A stretch of 64,000 nucleotides of DNA from Omphiscola glabra (taxonomy: Eukaryota > Mollusca > Gastropoda > Lymnaeidae): NCBI GenBank assembly GCA_964017045.1, contig OZ024802.1, positions 33,711,802-33,775,801 of the forward strand, given 5' to 3'. Both the position numbers and the translations under genes were made by a program. A model generated the notes under the pieces. It made no database searches and had not been told where the DNA came from. It saw nothing but the letters and a program-made list of their open reading frames with translations. This document shows positions 43,595-56,000 of this stretch, piece by piece (the stretch's first letter is position 1; each line of letters begins with the position of its first letter).

Positions 43595-44248
43595 GCTCTC
43601 AGGGGCGAGGGGAGTGCGAGGTGGCATTTCAAGAGTGAGGGTTGTGAGTTGGCATCTCAGGGGCGAGGGGAGTGCGAGGTGGCATTTCAAGAGTGAGGGT
43701 TGTGAGTTGGCATCTCAGGGGCGAGGGGAGTGCGAGGTGGCATTTCAAGAGTGAGGGTTGTGAGTTGGCATCTCAGGGGCGAGGGGAGTGCGAGGTGGCA
43801 TTTCAAGAGTGAGGGTTGTGAGTTGGCATCTCAGGGGCGAGGGGAGTGCGAGGTGGCATTTCAAGAGTGAGGGTTGTGAGTTGGCATCTCAGGGGCGAGG
43901 GGAGTGCGAGGTGGCATTTCAAGAGTGAGGGTTGTGAGTTGGCATCTCAGGGGCGAGGGGAGTGCGAGGTGGCATTTCAAGAGTGAGGGTTGTGAGTTGG
44001 CATTTCAGGGACGAGAGGAGTGCAAGATGACATTTCAGGGGCGAGGTTGGTGCAATGTAGCATTTCAGGGGAATGGTTGGTACGATGTGGCATTTCAGAG
44101 GCGAGGGAGAGGTAAGGTGACATTTCATGGGCGAGGAGGGTGCTAGATGACATTTCAGGGGTGAGGTTGGTGCGATGTGGCATTTTAGAGACGAAGGGAG
44201 TGCGAGGTGGCATTTCAGGGTCAAGGTTGGTGCGATGTGGCATTTCAC
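43595..44248. repeat. 58-bp repeat (7 near-identical copies) then degenerate 29-bp half-units
   Basis: Core AGGGTTGTGAGTTGGCATCT and GGGGCGAGGGGAGTGCGAGG. Homogeneous to about 44,000, then half-length divergent units; the 58-mer looks like a dimer of the older unit. Confidence 0.92.
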
Positions 44249-44419
44249 TGAGCTCAAGGAAATATAAATTGTATTGTTGTTTTTGTAGTAAAAGGTGTTG
44301 GGGGGGGGGGGGATGAGGATAGAGACTTAGTCAATCAATTGGTAGTTGGGTGCATAATATAATAAAAGTTTGAGAAACGCTGCTGTGAAGGAACTGATCA
44401 CCACTTAACCCATCACCAT

Positions 44420-45190
44420 CACCATGTCCCTTAGTCCTTGGACCGTTGGGGCGCCACAGATGACATGAAAACTATCCTTCTCCATTCCTCTCTGTTTTCT
44501 GCACTTCGCACAGCATCGCCTAGTTTTAGTCCCGCCCACTCTTTGATGTTATCTTCCAATCTTTTTCTCTGTCTTCCTCTTGGTCTCCCTCCTCTAGCTG
44601 TGCCCTGCGTGATTTCTTTGGCGAGCTCTTGTTTTCTTGTCACGTGGCCATACCATTCCAGTTTGCGCTTTTTTTTTTTACATGCACCAGGAGGTCATCG
44701 TACTGCCCAATTGCTTGACGAATCCTATATTTCACTTGTTCGTTAGAGATATGGTCTCTATAGCAGATTCCAAGAATGCCTCTGAAACATGTCATCTCCA
44801 TCGCCTTTATTTTCCTTTAAAGTTCTGCTGTTAATGTCCAGGACTCACGGGCATATAAGAAAATGGAGAGGATTAATGAGCGCATCAGCCTTATTTTGGT
44901 GCTGGGGGCGATATTTTTGAAATTTCATTTTTTCGTTAGCCTCTTTAGGGCTGTTGTGGTCTGCGCAATCCTGGCCATCACAATCCTGGCCATCACAATC
45001 CTGGCCATCAATTCGGGATTGGAGCCTTCTTTGGAGACTATTGCTCCGAGGTACTTGAAGCTGCCTACTGTCTCTAATCTTTCCTCCCCCCCCCCCCCCC
45101 ACCTTAATTTCAATAAAGATAACAGTGGTGCTATTCGTCATCAATTTTGTCTTTTCTGCACTGATTTGCATGCCAAAGGACGATGAAGTC
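44420..45190 (-). mobile_element. Non-LTR retrotransposon fragment (same family as 34,925), opposite strand
   Basis: Minus-strand pieces in order, across frame shifts: TVGSFKYLGAIVSKEG, ARIAQTTTALKRLTKKW, ...RTIGQYDDL-like, ARGGRPRGRQRKRLEDNIKE and [21 protein letters not shown]-rich tract (45,090-45,101) and a triplicated GGCCATCACAATCCT block interrupt it. Dead 3' fragment of a LINE. Confidence 0.88.
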
Positions 45191-45464
45191 TTGTCGGGTA
45201 GCTTTACACTTAACGACTCAATCTTACAAAACTACATCGTAGCATCGTACGAATACCCAAGTTATAAAAAGGAATTATTACACGAGAACTCTGTACCAAA
45301 ATCAACCCAACAGACAAACCACAATGCATTGCGTTAGTTAGCTTTAAAACCAAACGGTCGTTCAAAATACATTCCAATCGATATGAGTATGACCCAGGAC
45401 AACCATACTAACTAAAATATAAAAATAGACAATCGGCCATCCAAAAAAAAAATAGTATAAGTAG

Positions 45465-45700
45465 AATGGGTGAAACAGACAATTTAGTATGAGCATAACG
45501 GGTTTAACATACATTTTAGTATGAGCAGAACTGATTTAACATACACTTTAGTATGAGCAGAACGGGTTTAACATACAATTTAGTATGAGCATAACGGATC
45601 TAACATACAATTTAGTATAAGCATAACGGATCTAACATACAATTTAGTATAAGCATAACGGATCTAACATACAATTTAGTATGAGCAGAACGGGTTTTAG
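45465..45700. repeat. About 33-bp repeat, 7 copies
   Basis: Core AACATACAATTTAGTATGAG then CAGAACGGGTTT/CATAACGGATC. Confidence 0.9.
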
Positions 45701-45939
45701 AGCTGAGCACGTTTTAACAAGCACATCTCGATAAAACTTAATTTCACGGCCATCAAACCTCCCCACCCCCTTGTAACACAGCAAGGTATTGGGTTCATTA
45801 GCATGTATTGATCATTAGACCTTGCCGTTATTTTATAGGCTACAGTTGCGTTCATTACATTCTTCATTTACATATATAAGATGCAAGCCACCAATAAAGC
45901 TATATGTTACTGTCGGTTCGAGTTTTTATTCGCTCTCAA

Positions 45940-46165
45940 TACAAGATGTGCTAGCACGGGAACACAAATACAAGATGTGCTAGCATGGGTACGCAAATAC
46001 AAGATGTGCTAGCACGGGAACACAAATACAAGATGTGCTAGCACGGGTACACAAATAAAGATGTGCTAGCACGGGAACAAAAATAAAGATGTGCTAGCAC
46101 GGGAACACAAATAAAGATGTGCTAGCACGGGTACACAAATAAAGATGTGCTAGCACGGGAACACA
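45940..46165. repeat. About 26-bp repeat, 8 copies
   Basis: Core AGATGTGCTAGCACGGGAAC; contains the palindrome GCTAGC in every unit. Confidence 0.92.
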
Positions 46166-46169
46166 GCGG

Positions 46170-47775
46170 GAATACAAACGTCCAACTAGTTTGTCATAAA
46201 CTAGACGAAATGGGGTGAAAATAATCTACTTACATACAAAAGTAATTGATGTAAGTGGCTTTGACATAGCGGTGTGCAAGAATCACCAGCTTTGTATCAC
46301 CAGCTTTGTATCAACAGATTTGTATCAACGTATGTGTACCAACAGATTTGTATCAAACAGATTTATATCCACAGCTTTCTTTGTATTACAAGCTTTGTAT
46401 AAAGAGCGTTGTATCGTCGGATTCGTATCGCCAGGAAAAGATCACCCAGAGTGACAGAGTTGTAATCACGACATTGGGACACGGGTAACGCCCCCTTCCT
46501 AAACGTATATCGGATGTTAGGCGATAGTCAGGGGCGTATTTTTACTGCACTGGGAAAATGGTGAAAGCCCCGAGTTGGGGAAGGGGTGGGGGATATTTGA
46601 CTCACTTTTAATGTAAAATAGGAAATACACAAATTATGTCGGGGGGGGGGGGGGGTGCTGTGTTTCTATCTATATTCTATAAGGATAATGTTAAATCAAT
46701 TTATTTTTTTAAATGTTGAATTTCTAAACACAAACTATAAGAAATCATATGAACAGCTATAAATACAACGGAGTGCGGTCTTTAATTATAAAGGCGTGCC
46801 GTAGGTCGGCACCTGTAGCGTAGGAAGGAGGGGGGTGCGCTTCGCCCCCGGGGGACACTTTTTTTTAATTATTTGGAGGTGCGGCATTTTTGAACGACTG
46901 TAGATTTGTTTTCTTGGAAAGGAAGGGGTGGGATGGCGCCCCGGGTGTCACAGATCAATAATACAATCAATTAGCAAACAATGAAATAATACAAGTGTTT
47001 ATTTGAAACAGGGATACGACATTGGGGCCCCCATCCCCCCCCCCCCCCCCCCACACAAAACACTAAAAAAAACCCCCACAATTTGTACCATATAAACAAA
47101 GAACTTTCAAGGTGAGCTACAGAGTGTGAGATTCTCTCCTCATCTTTGCCCCCCCCCCCTTTTCCCTGAATATCACAGCACGCCGCTGGTCATGACCTCA
47201 TCTGTCCGCTGTGATTGACTGATATCCGAAATCTATGGCCCATTAGCCTTTCTGTATCATAGAGAACGAATTCAACCACCACGGTAACAGCCAGCTTCTT
47301 ATTTTACAACGTGTAGGATCAAGCCCGTAACTTATTACATCATAGACAACGGCGTAACTGAGCCAATTTTGGGTCAGTTAAAGGGGGAGTTGTGGGGGGG
47401 CACATTCAATGCAATATGGCATCATGAACAGTCGGGGCAACGTATGAATTTAGGCGCCTTATTCCCGAAAAAGCATATTTTATTGCACACATGTTGCATA
47501 CAAAAACTACGATTTTGGCGCCCTTTGAAGATTACGCATGGGGCGGGCGCCCCCTTTGCACGGCTATGATTCTGACAATATCATATGACAGATAGTTTTA
47601 GCACGTCACAACCAATGAAATGCACTTAACAAAGATACAAGTATCACATTCTATCAAATACATTTTGCGAAACCATCTTTAGGCAGTCGAGAGCGTTTAG
47701 TTAACGGCGGGCTGATGAAATTATATTATAACAATTTAGATAAACCCAGCTCCTTCATTAACTGTACTGTATACA
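46170..47775. other. Intergenic, decayed G/C-homopolymer-rich elements
   Basis: A run of short TTTGTATCAACAG repeats (46,280-46,400), then segments at about 46,525, 46,810-46,950 and 47,345-47,570 with terminal wording like CAGGGGCGTA and GGCGTAACTGAG plus long G or C runs, probably old MITE copies whose ends I could not pair. No gene seen. Confidence 0.4.
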
Positions 47776-47779
47776 TTTG

Positions 47780-48440
47780 CGGCGTAAAGGGTGGAGGGGA
47801 GAGGGGCGTAAAGGGTGGAGGGGAGGGGCGTAAAGGGTTGAGGGGAGAGGGGCGTAAAGGGTGGAGGGGAGAGGGGCGTAAAGGGTGGAGGGGAGAGGGG
47901 CGTAAAGGGTGGAGGGGAGAGGGGCGTAAAGGGTGGAGGGGAGGGGCGTAAAGGGTGGAGGGGAGGGGCGTAAAGGGTGGAGGGGAGGGGCGTTATGGGT
48001 GGAGGGGGGCGTAAAGGGTGGAGGGGGGCGTAAAGGGTGGAGGGGAGGGGCGTAAAAGGTGGAGGGGAGGGGCGTAAAGGGTGGAGGGGAGGGGCGTAAA
48101 GGGTGGAGGGGAGAGGGGCGTAAAAGGTGGAGGGGAGAGGGGCGTAAAGGGTGGAGGGGAGGGGCGTAAAGGGTGGAGGGGAAGGGCGTAAAGGGTGGAG
48201 GGGAGAGGGGCGTAAAGGGTGGAGGGGAGGGGCGTAAAGGGTGGAGGGGAGGGGCGTAAAGGGTGGAGGGGAGGGGCGTAAAGGGTGGAGGGGAGGGGGC
48301 GTTATGGGTAGAGGGGGGCGTAAAGGGTGGAGGGGAGAGGGGCGTAAAGGGTGGAGGGGAGGGGCGTAAAGGGTGGAGGGGAGAGGGGCGTAAAGGGTGG
48401 AGGGGAGGGGGTGTTATGGGTAGAGAGGGAGGGGCGTAGA
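47780..48440. repeat. G-rich 20-25-bp repeat, about 28 copies
   Basis: Core GGCGTAAAGGGTGGAGGGGA with variable AGAGG spacer. Strong strand asymmetry; the G-rich strand has runs suited to G-quadruplex formation. Confidence 0.94.
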
Positions 48441-48668
48441 TTTATTACAGAAGTAGTAGATTCTTGTAAACACACATTGCATAGCACACGTTTTAATTAT
48501 TTACTGAAAACACATCTGTGTCGTAACTGGGCCGTAGTGGATTTAGTAGCGATGATTAAATTGGGGAAAATATTGTGTGAGGGGGTGGGGGGTCAGAGTT
48601 TTTTATGTGTTTAACAACGGAGTGAGCTAACCAGTTTTTCCTACGTAAAATACAAGACTTCCGTTATC

Positions 48669-48840
48669 CAGGGGCGTCATATTAGTTTTTTTTCAGGGGG
48701 GGGGGCAAAAACCAAAACTTGGTGGGCTTGTTAAGTTGTTTATTACTGGAGGGCAACATAGTACATAGCAATTTAAATAAAACCTGCAAATTCAAGGGGG
48801 AGGCAAATGCCCACCCCGAAATACAAAAATGACGCCCCTG
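48669..48840. mobile_element. MITE with CAGGGGCGTCAT ends and 8-bp target duplication
   Basis: Perfect 12-bp inverted ends (CAGGGGCGTCAT / ATGACGCCCCTG), flanked by CCGTTATC (48,661-48,668) and CAGTTATC (48,841-48,848), 7 of 8 matching. 172 bp, non-coding; hAT-like by duplication length. Confidence 0.8.
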
Positions 48841-49171
48841 CAGTTATCGCTTTTCGACACTTATATTTTATGCAATGACGATGACTGTACGCAATATTTA
48901 TTCTTTTTTCTACGCGAAATGTTCGCTAAATAATATGTTTGAGAAAAGGGCAAGAACTAGGACGTGTAACGATGTTGAGCTCCCTTGCTTATCGTTTGGT
49001 GTTTGAATTGTCGAATATACAATGTTACCTTTATCCCCACAGCTACTAACCAACTTAGTGCGAAGTGAGGCTGGACTTTTTCTTCTTCTTTTTTTTATAA
49101 TCTTAAAGATGAATCAGTTTTTTTTTCTAACCGGGAGATAACCTCGTCCAAGTCCTAACTAAGTTACCTAC

Positions 49172-49558
49172 CATGATGACCTCGTCCAAGTCAGTCCCTG
49201 CGCTCTTGATCCTCCTCTCTTTGTTCTTTCGTAAACTTTTCAGCCGCGTGAACTTAGTCTTAAGATCCCACTTGAAGCCAAGTTTGATTTTCTCCTTCTC
49301 GTTCTTGGCCTGCGTGAACAACTTCCGCTGCTGCCTCAGTCGCGTCAACGCCCTGTACGATCCCGCTCTGCCCACCCCATTGTCCGGAATCATGGGAATC
49401 ACTCCGGCCACCGACTGCCTGTCCAACTTCAACTGGTACGGTGTGGTCCGATTCCAGGGGCGTCGCTTGAAGTAAATGCTCGAGTACGGGGGCAGTTTGG
49501 GCGGAGGGGATTTACGTTTGGAACAACATTTTCTGCAGCAGCAACAACATGCTGGCAT
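49172..49558 (-). CDS. First coding exon of an unidentified gene; N-terminal cysteine cluster, basic
   Basis: I do not recognise the family. ATG at 49,558 follows an in-frame TAA four codons upstream and opens 129 codons ending at a good donor (ATG then GTAGGT, phase 0). The protein starts MPACCCCCRKCC, then a proline-rich and Tyr/Arg-rich segment, then a strongly basic, probably helical stretch (NEKEKIKLGFKWDLKTKF, SLRKNKERRIK) and an acidic end (GTDLDEVIM). Codons are richer in G+C at the third position than the surrounding DNA, which supports coding. The Cys cluster next to the start could be palmitoylated; that is inference. The following exons were not found between here and 39.8 kb and may lie within or beyond the OSBPL gene. 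It is head-to-head with GCAT, about 490 bp apart. Confidence 0.7.
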
Positions 49559-50048
49559 TGATGAACGTTATCAGCCTTATAATCGCAGCTTCATGGTAGC
49601 TCACATTGCGATCGATATCAATATGTCACTGGCTTGTTTCTTCAAAATAAAAATGTGTATTTTTCTCCACAGATGGATAGCTTTTAGGCATTTTAAATTA
49701 TTGTTAACCCCTCAAAACTGAACACGGTTTTATTTCGATTTTGTGCTTACGTCTGGAAAAGCTCGAGGGGCTACATGTAGCTTTTTTAAATTTACATAGC
49801 GACTTAAAGTTTTGGTGTTTGTTTGGACTACGAGTTCCCACTTCTTACCAAATCTTCTTGAGGCACGGTCAGTGTTCACTATGCACAATTGAGCACTTTC
49901 CGCGACAATTATTCCCATTTTTTTGGAGGGGAAATGAGCGTGCGCGTCACGTTCAAAATACGCGATTCCTTCCCTTAGTTAGCGGCTCTCTAGTTCATTG
50001 AAAGAAAGTTTAATTGTATTTTTGGAGGAGCTGTAGAGAAACAACAAC
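49559..50048. promoter_or_regulatory. Candidate bidirectional promoter between GCAT and the minus-strand gene
   Basis: The 490-bp gap between two divergent start codons contains a CpG-rich patch at about 49,895-49,970 (GCGTGCGCGTCACG, TACGCGA) in DNA otherwise poor in CpG. No TATA box was recognised. It has the layout of a shared promoter, but no transcript start can be read from sequence. Confidence 0.45.
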
Positions 50049-50079
50049 ATGGCAGCACTTATAACACGACAGCTAATTT
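50049..50079 (+). CDS. GCAT: GCAT exon 1: mitochondrial leader
   Basis: ATG at 50,049 opens [10 protein letters not shown]. Donor GTAGGG at 50,080 (phase 1) pairs with the acceptor at 51,993-51,994. Alternatively donor GTATTG at 50,091 (exon end 50,090, leader ...RQLICRGY) pairs with the acceptor at 51,998-51,999. Both give an open frame. Assignment of exon 1 is by leader character and phase only. Confidence 0.7.
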
Positions 50080-53000
50080 GTAGGGGCTACGTATTGAATT
50101 GTATTTGTTTTGCTATAAAAACTTTTATCTTCGTATTTATATCATAAAAATGATAGCAATCTGATATCATTACACAAAAAATGCTGAACTGAATTTGAAT
50201 CTACCCTCTTAAAATAAATTAGTGACGTAATTAACTGATCAATTTAAATTATTTAATTTAACAGATGCCAGTTGTTGTGTTGACTGTTACACTGCCACTG
50301 TTGATACTAAAAAAAATGAAACTTCCATTTTTCAATTTCAAGCTTTTACAGTTAATTCACTTTACGGACTTAGCAGTTGATGCAATAAATGCTTTGCAAC
50401 TTGTTTATTGAATTGAGGAGTGTCTGGTGTCACGTCAGATCCCATCATGTGTGTTCTGGATCTTGTTGTGAGTGAGCGAGAGCGTTTTTTTTTCTTTACG
50501 TTTTCCCCTTTAATCCCACGAATTTTTTCAGCCATGTATGACTGTGGCGGCGAATTGAATAAAAACCATGTGAGGAAAAAAAATAGAGGGTAAAATGAGT
50601 GCTGTGTCACTATGTACTATGTCAGTGTCAGTGGTTAGTCACTAACGACTTAGTGTACTGTTGGAAGAGTGACAGTGACGTTTGCTGTGGATGTTGAGAG
50701 TGACTAATGCTGTGGTTGTAGGAGTGAGTTTTTAGTTGGATATAATTATTTTGTGTTTCTTACTAATAATAATAATAAAGTTTATTTGAAAATCACGCTT
50801 CATCCCCAAAGGCTCGAAGCGGGGTACAAAGTCAACCTCATTAAAAGAGAAATGAAAGCAATCTATATTTTACCACATTGAAATACAAAACGCAACAATA
50901 CAAAACTACATACAAGCATACCCATTCAAAGTATTACATCACTTTGCAACCATAGGCATTTTTAACCCACCTGCATATCAATAAATGAAACTCATGAATT
51001 TGAATTGTTTCACTGCGTTGTATTATTGAATTCTTACAACAAATCAGCTCTACAGGAGCTAGAATGAAAGGAGTTTTTGACTCTGAACTGTTTCTGTGGC
51101 CATAACTAAGGAGACCTAACCTCTAGATGACTTACTATTTGCCCCATCTGGCAATATTGAGATATGTTGATGTTAGGTAGAGCTTGATGTGCCCTTGTTG
51201 GGTAGAGCCCAAGTCGCACAAGAGCATAATTCACAATGGATAATTATAAAGCGCAATGATTCCCCATATGCAAGAAAAATGATGTCACTACTAAGTAAAG
51301 CAAATGCAGCCATTTTATTCCTATTTTATCTCTCAGATTTTTGGCGATAACCACTGTGGTCATTCCAATGTCCCCTTGTAATCACTCCACTATCCACATG
51401 TGTTCACTCCACTATCCACCCAGGTTCACTCCACTATCCACCTTTGGTCACTCCACTGTCCACCTGTGGTCACTCCACTGTCCACCAGTGGTCATTCCGT
51501 TTCCTTACATGGTCTTAGCTGCTGGTGTTACATACTGTGCACTTCAAAATTATATTTTCAAAGATCAAAATAGTAGAAACATAGTTGCGATCTGAGCACA
51601 CTCATGTGCAGTTCTGCGCAGTTTAAAAAAAGATAGTAATGAGTGTCCAAATAAATGTACATCCAATAATGACAAATTTAATCCTAGGGAACCAAAGGGA
51701 CATTTTGCACTGTGGAGTCAGTTTTAATAACATTAATCACAAGGACAGCTGCATGGCTGGAAAATATCAATTTTTATATTCATTCCGTTTGTTCTGTTTT
51801 GATCAGGAATAAATTTGACCATATAATTGATGACATGAGAATGTTAAGATACATAGAATTGATAGTGATTGAGACATTAACAAGGACATTAAATAATATA
51901 TATGCATAGATTTTTCTGGATAACATAATTATCTATAATACAGTTTTAGAACCTCTTTGACATTTCACCCCCCCCCCCCCCTTTATTTTTAAAGGCCAGA
52001 AAGGAAAATCTTATTTATCTGGTGTGATCCAGCAACACAGGGAATCTTCCATAGCCGCTGCTAGAAGCATCTTAGACAAGGAGCTAGAAAACATAAAAAG
52101 TGCAGGAACTTATAAAAATGAGAGGATCATCATATCACAGCAGGGCAGATCAATCAAAGTTCAAGGCAGACAGGGAGGAATCCTCAACTTTTGTGCAAAT
52201 AACTATTTAGGATTGTCTGTAGGCTTTTATTTTTTTTGCTCTGCTTTAGTTCATTTTTAAATTTGCCCTTATATGTTATATTATATAGAAAAACTTGATA
52301 GTGATCACATCTTTTTTTAAATTGTAAAAGTTTATGGTTTAAATTAGTACAATTTTAGCAGTTCAGTATCTTTTGACAACCACGTTGTTTGTGTATGTAG
52401 AGTCATATCTGCGAGTTGCCAATAATCAAATACTTCTCATTAGCATTTATGGAAATGATAGCAATTACTTTCTGCTTTATTTGAAATTAAAAATTTGCTA
52501 TTGAATATTTATAGTTTTAACTAAAAACATATGATTTTCACTTTAGCCCATATTTTATGATGTGTCAACAAAACATATGATTTTTACTTAAGCGCATATT
52601 TTATGATGTGTCAACAAAATGTTTGTTCCAGTTTAGGCTCGTATACAGTAACAGTGGAAAACATTTGACGTTTCATTAAAAAAAAATTATTTTATTTTAG
52701 AACATTTAATTTGTTACCCAACTTTGTTTTGACTTACATATCTTTAATTCTATCACTGAACAGAGTCACCCAGAAGTTATTGAAGCTGGGAAGAAGGCAC
52801 TGGACACCCATGGAGCTGGACTCAGCTCTGTACGCTTTATTTGTGGCACACAGGTATATTCTCACGGGTTTCTTTTTGGGAAGGAATATTTTTTTTTTAA
52901 AATAAAGAGAAACTTAAAATAGAGCCGAGGAATCCCCCTTTGTGTATGGGCTGACATGGGCTATGGGCTGATACTGTGGAAACTGTCAGCAGGGTCAGGT

Positions 53001-56000
53001 CTCTATTCCCCTGATCTTTTCTATTTTTCTGCACCACGTCTCTTTGGATCTACAAAAAGCGGCTGAAATTTTGAAATGTCTCAGGATTCTTATTTTTTTT
53101 TAATACTAAGTTATTCGTTAGTTACTTCACATTATAAAAAAAGAATATTCCAATTTTTTTTTAAGTAACTGAAATTTGTTAAACATGACATTTGATCAGG
53201 ATATCCACAAAGAACTAGAAGCTAAAGTTGCTCAGTTCCACGGTAAAGAAGACGCCATCTTGTACATCAGCTGCTTTGATGCCAATGCTGGAATCTTTGA
53301 GACCCTTCTGAGCCCAGAGGATGCCGTCATTTCTGATGAGTTGAATCATGCTTCAATCATCGATGGGATCAGACTTTGTAAAGCTCATAGACTCCGATAC
53401 AAGCATAGAGATTTGGAAGGTACAGAACATCTTTTAATATAGAGTTTCAGATGTTTATCAAACATTTTTTATAATCGATGTGTATCTGATCATTCTTTTA
53501 TAGATTCTTTTCCCTTCTTTTTAAATTTCAAATTTTTCAAAAAAGTGTCACCTCTAATAGTAACATCTCATGTCCCTAGTAACGCCTCATGTCCCTAGTA
53601 ACATCTCATGTCCCTAGTAACATCTCATGTCCCTAGTAACATCTCATGTCCCTAGTAACATCTCATGTCCCTAGTAACATCTCATGTCCCTAGTAGCGCC
53701 TCATGTCCCTAGTAACATCTCATGTCCCTAGTAACATCTCATGTCCCTAGTAACACCTCATGTCCCTAGTAACGTCTCATGCCCCTAGTAACATCTCATG
53801 TCCCTAGTAACACCTCATGTTCCTAGTAAGATCTCATGCCCCTAGTAACATCTCATGTCCCTAGTAGCGTCTCATGTCCCTAGTAGCGTCTCATGACCCT
53901 AGTAACATCTCATGTCCCTAGTAACACCTCATGTTCCTAGTAAGATCTCATGCCCCTAGTAACATCTCATGTCCCTAGTAGCGTCTCATGTCCCTAGTAG
54001 CGTCTCATGACCCTAGTAACATCTCATGTCCCTAGTAACACCTCATGTTCCTAGTAAGATCTCATGCCCCTAGTAACATCTCATGTCCCTAGTAGCGTCT
54101 CATGTCCCTAGTAGCGTCTCATGACCCTAGTAACATCTCATGTCCCTAGTAACACCTCATGTTCCTAGTAAGATCTCATGCCCCTAGTAACATCTCATGT
54201 CCCTAGTAGCGTCTCATGTCCCTAGTAGCGTCTCATGACCCTAGTAACGTCTCATGTCCCTTGAATCTCCACAGATCTGCAAAACCAGCTGACCTCAACC
54301 AAGGGCTGCCGACAACGACTTATAGCAACAGATGGTGTCTTCAGTATGGATGGCAATGTTGCTCCCCTCAGGTACAAGACTATGATCATTACAAAATGGA
54401 TATAGATTTGATTGATAGATTGGAGTGACATAATTTGATTGACATGATTGATTGACATGATTTAATTGACATAATTGATCCATGTAAATCTATAATTAGC
54501 TGTAGGGGTTATCAAATGTTTATATTAAGTAAGAGGGAAAAAAACCAAATAAGAGAATAAAAAAAACAAATGAATGATTGAGAAATGTATTTTTTTAATA
54601 ATTGTTTTAAAATTTCAATCTCTGAATTCTCAACTTTGTTTATCGGATATTTACCATAATATATTTTAAATTAAGTTTGAAATAATTACATTTTACCAAG
54701 AAATCGCTTCACTACTAAATTGTTCTAGAAATAGAATATGGTTTGATTGTACTTGGCTTTTGTAACATAACGAGATTTCAGGTTTTAAGAGTCGAGTAAA
54801 TAGCACAATTTAGTATATGAGTAAGGATACATCACCGATAGAAAAAGATTAAAAGAGACAAAGAGAAAATGGAAGGGAAGACAAATTGACATATTGTAAT
54901 TTTTGAAGGTGATGGCTGTAAGGTCTAATCAAATGTTTTGTGCTAAAGGAATTGAATATAATGAGACTGCAGAAATCAAGTAATTTTCACCTATGTGAAA
55001 TTTATTCTATATTGTGTAATTTTGTCAATAAATAAATGATATGTGAAGATTGAACTTCTGCTAATATATAGAGTGAGTAGTGAGTGAGACATGTGGATGC
55101 AGATTTAATCAAGTACGTAACGGTCATATTAACATTATGTCAGAACTGCAAGGTTGTATTACGACTTAAGTAACTATGGTACAATCTGGAAGAAGATATG
55201 CCATATGTTACAGACAATAATTTAATTGTTCTAGAATATGGTTTAGTTGTACAGGTATTTGACTATATTTGACAATATTTGACTATATTTGACTATATTT
55301 GACTATATTTGACTATATTTGACTATATTTGACTATGACTATATTTGACTATATTTGACTATATTTGACTATGACTATATTTGACTATATTTGACTATAT
55401 TTGACTATATTTGACTATATTTGACTATACTTGACTATATTTGACTATATTTGACTATATTTGACTATATTTGACTATATTTGACTATACTTGACTATAC
55501 TTGACTATATTTGAATTTTTGAAGGTTAGTGTTATATATATTTAATCTATTTAATTCCTTATTGCAGGGAAATTTGTGATCTGGCAGACAAGCATGAGGC
55601 CCTGGTGTTTATCGATGAGTGTCATGCGACTGGTTTCTTTGGGCCGACAGGAAGGTTGTTCTAGCTTTGATCAAAATTTTTACCTTTCATTTTTTGTTCT
55701 TATTATCTGATTATTATCTCTACTAGCTGTATCTGGCCAAACAATGGTGGCCGCAATATGCGAATTTCCCATCTACTAAAGTTGTTAGACAAAACATGCA
55801 ATGAAGTAATGCTCTTAACATGAAACCCATTAAGGTCTTCCCCGCCGACACACCCCTGTGCAACCACACAATTTTTTCACGCCCCTGAATATATTAATAT
55901 TCTAATGTCCCACCCACTTTTATACTGCAGATTTGTTACACCATATTTAAATTGAGATTATTTTCATAAAGCAAAAGAACATTTTACCCACCAAATGCAC

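Noticed and set aside
49456..49466. MITE terminus CCAGGGGCGTCG inside the unidentified exon
   Set aside because: No matching inverted end or target duplication nearby; it sits within good coding sequence.
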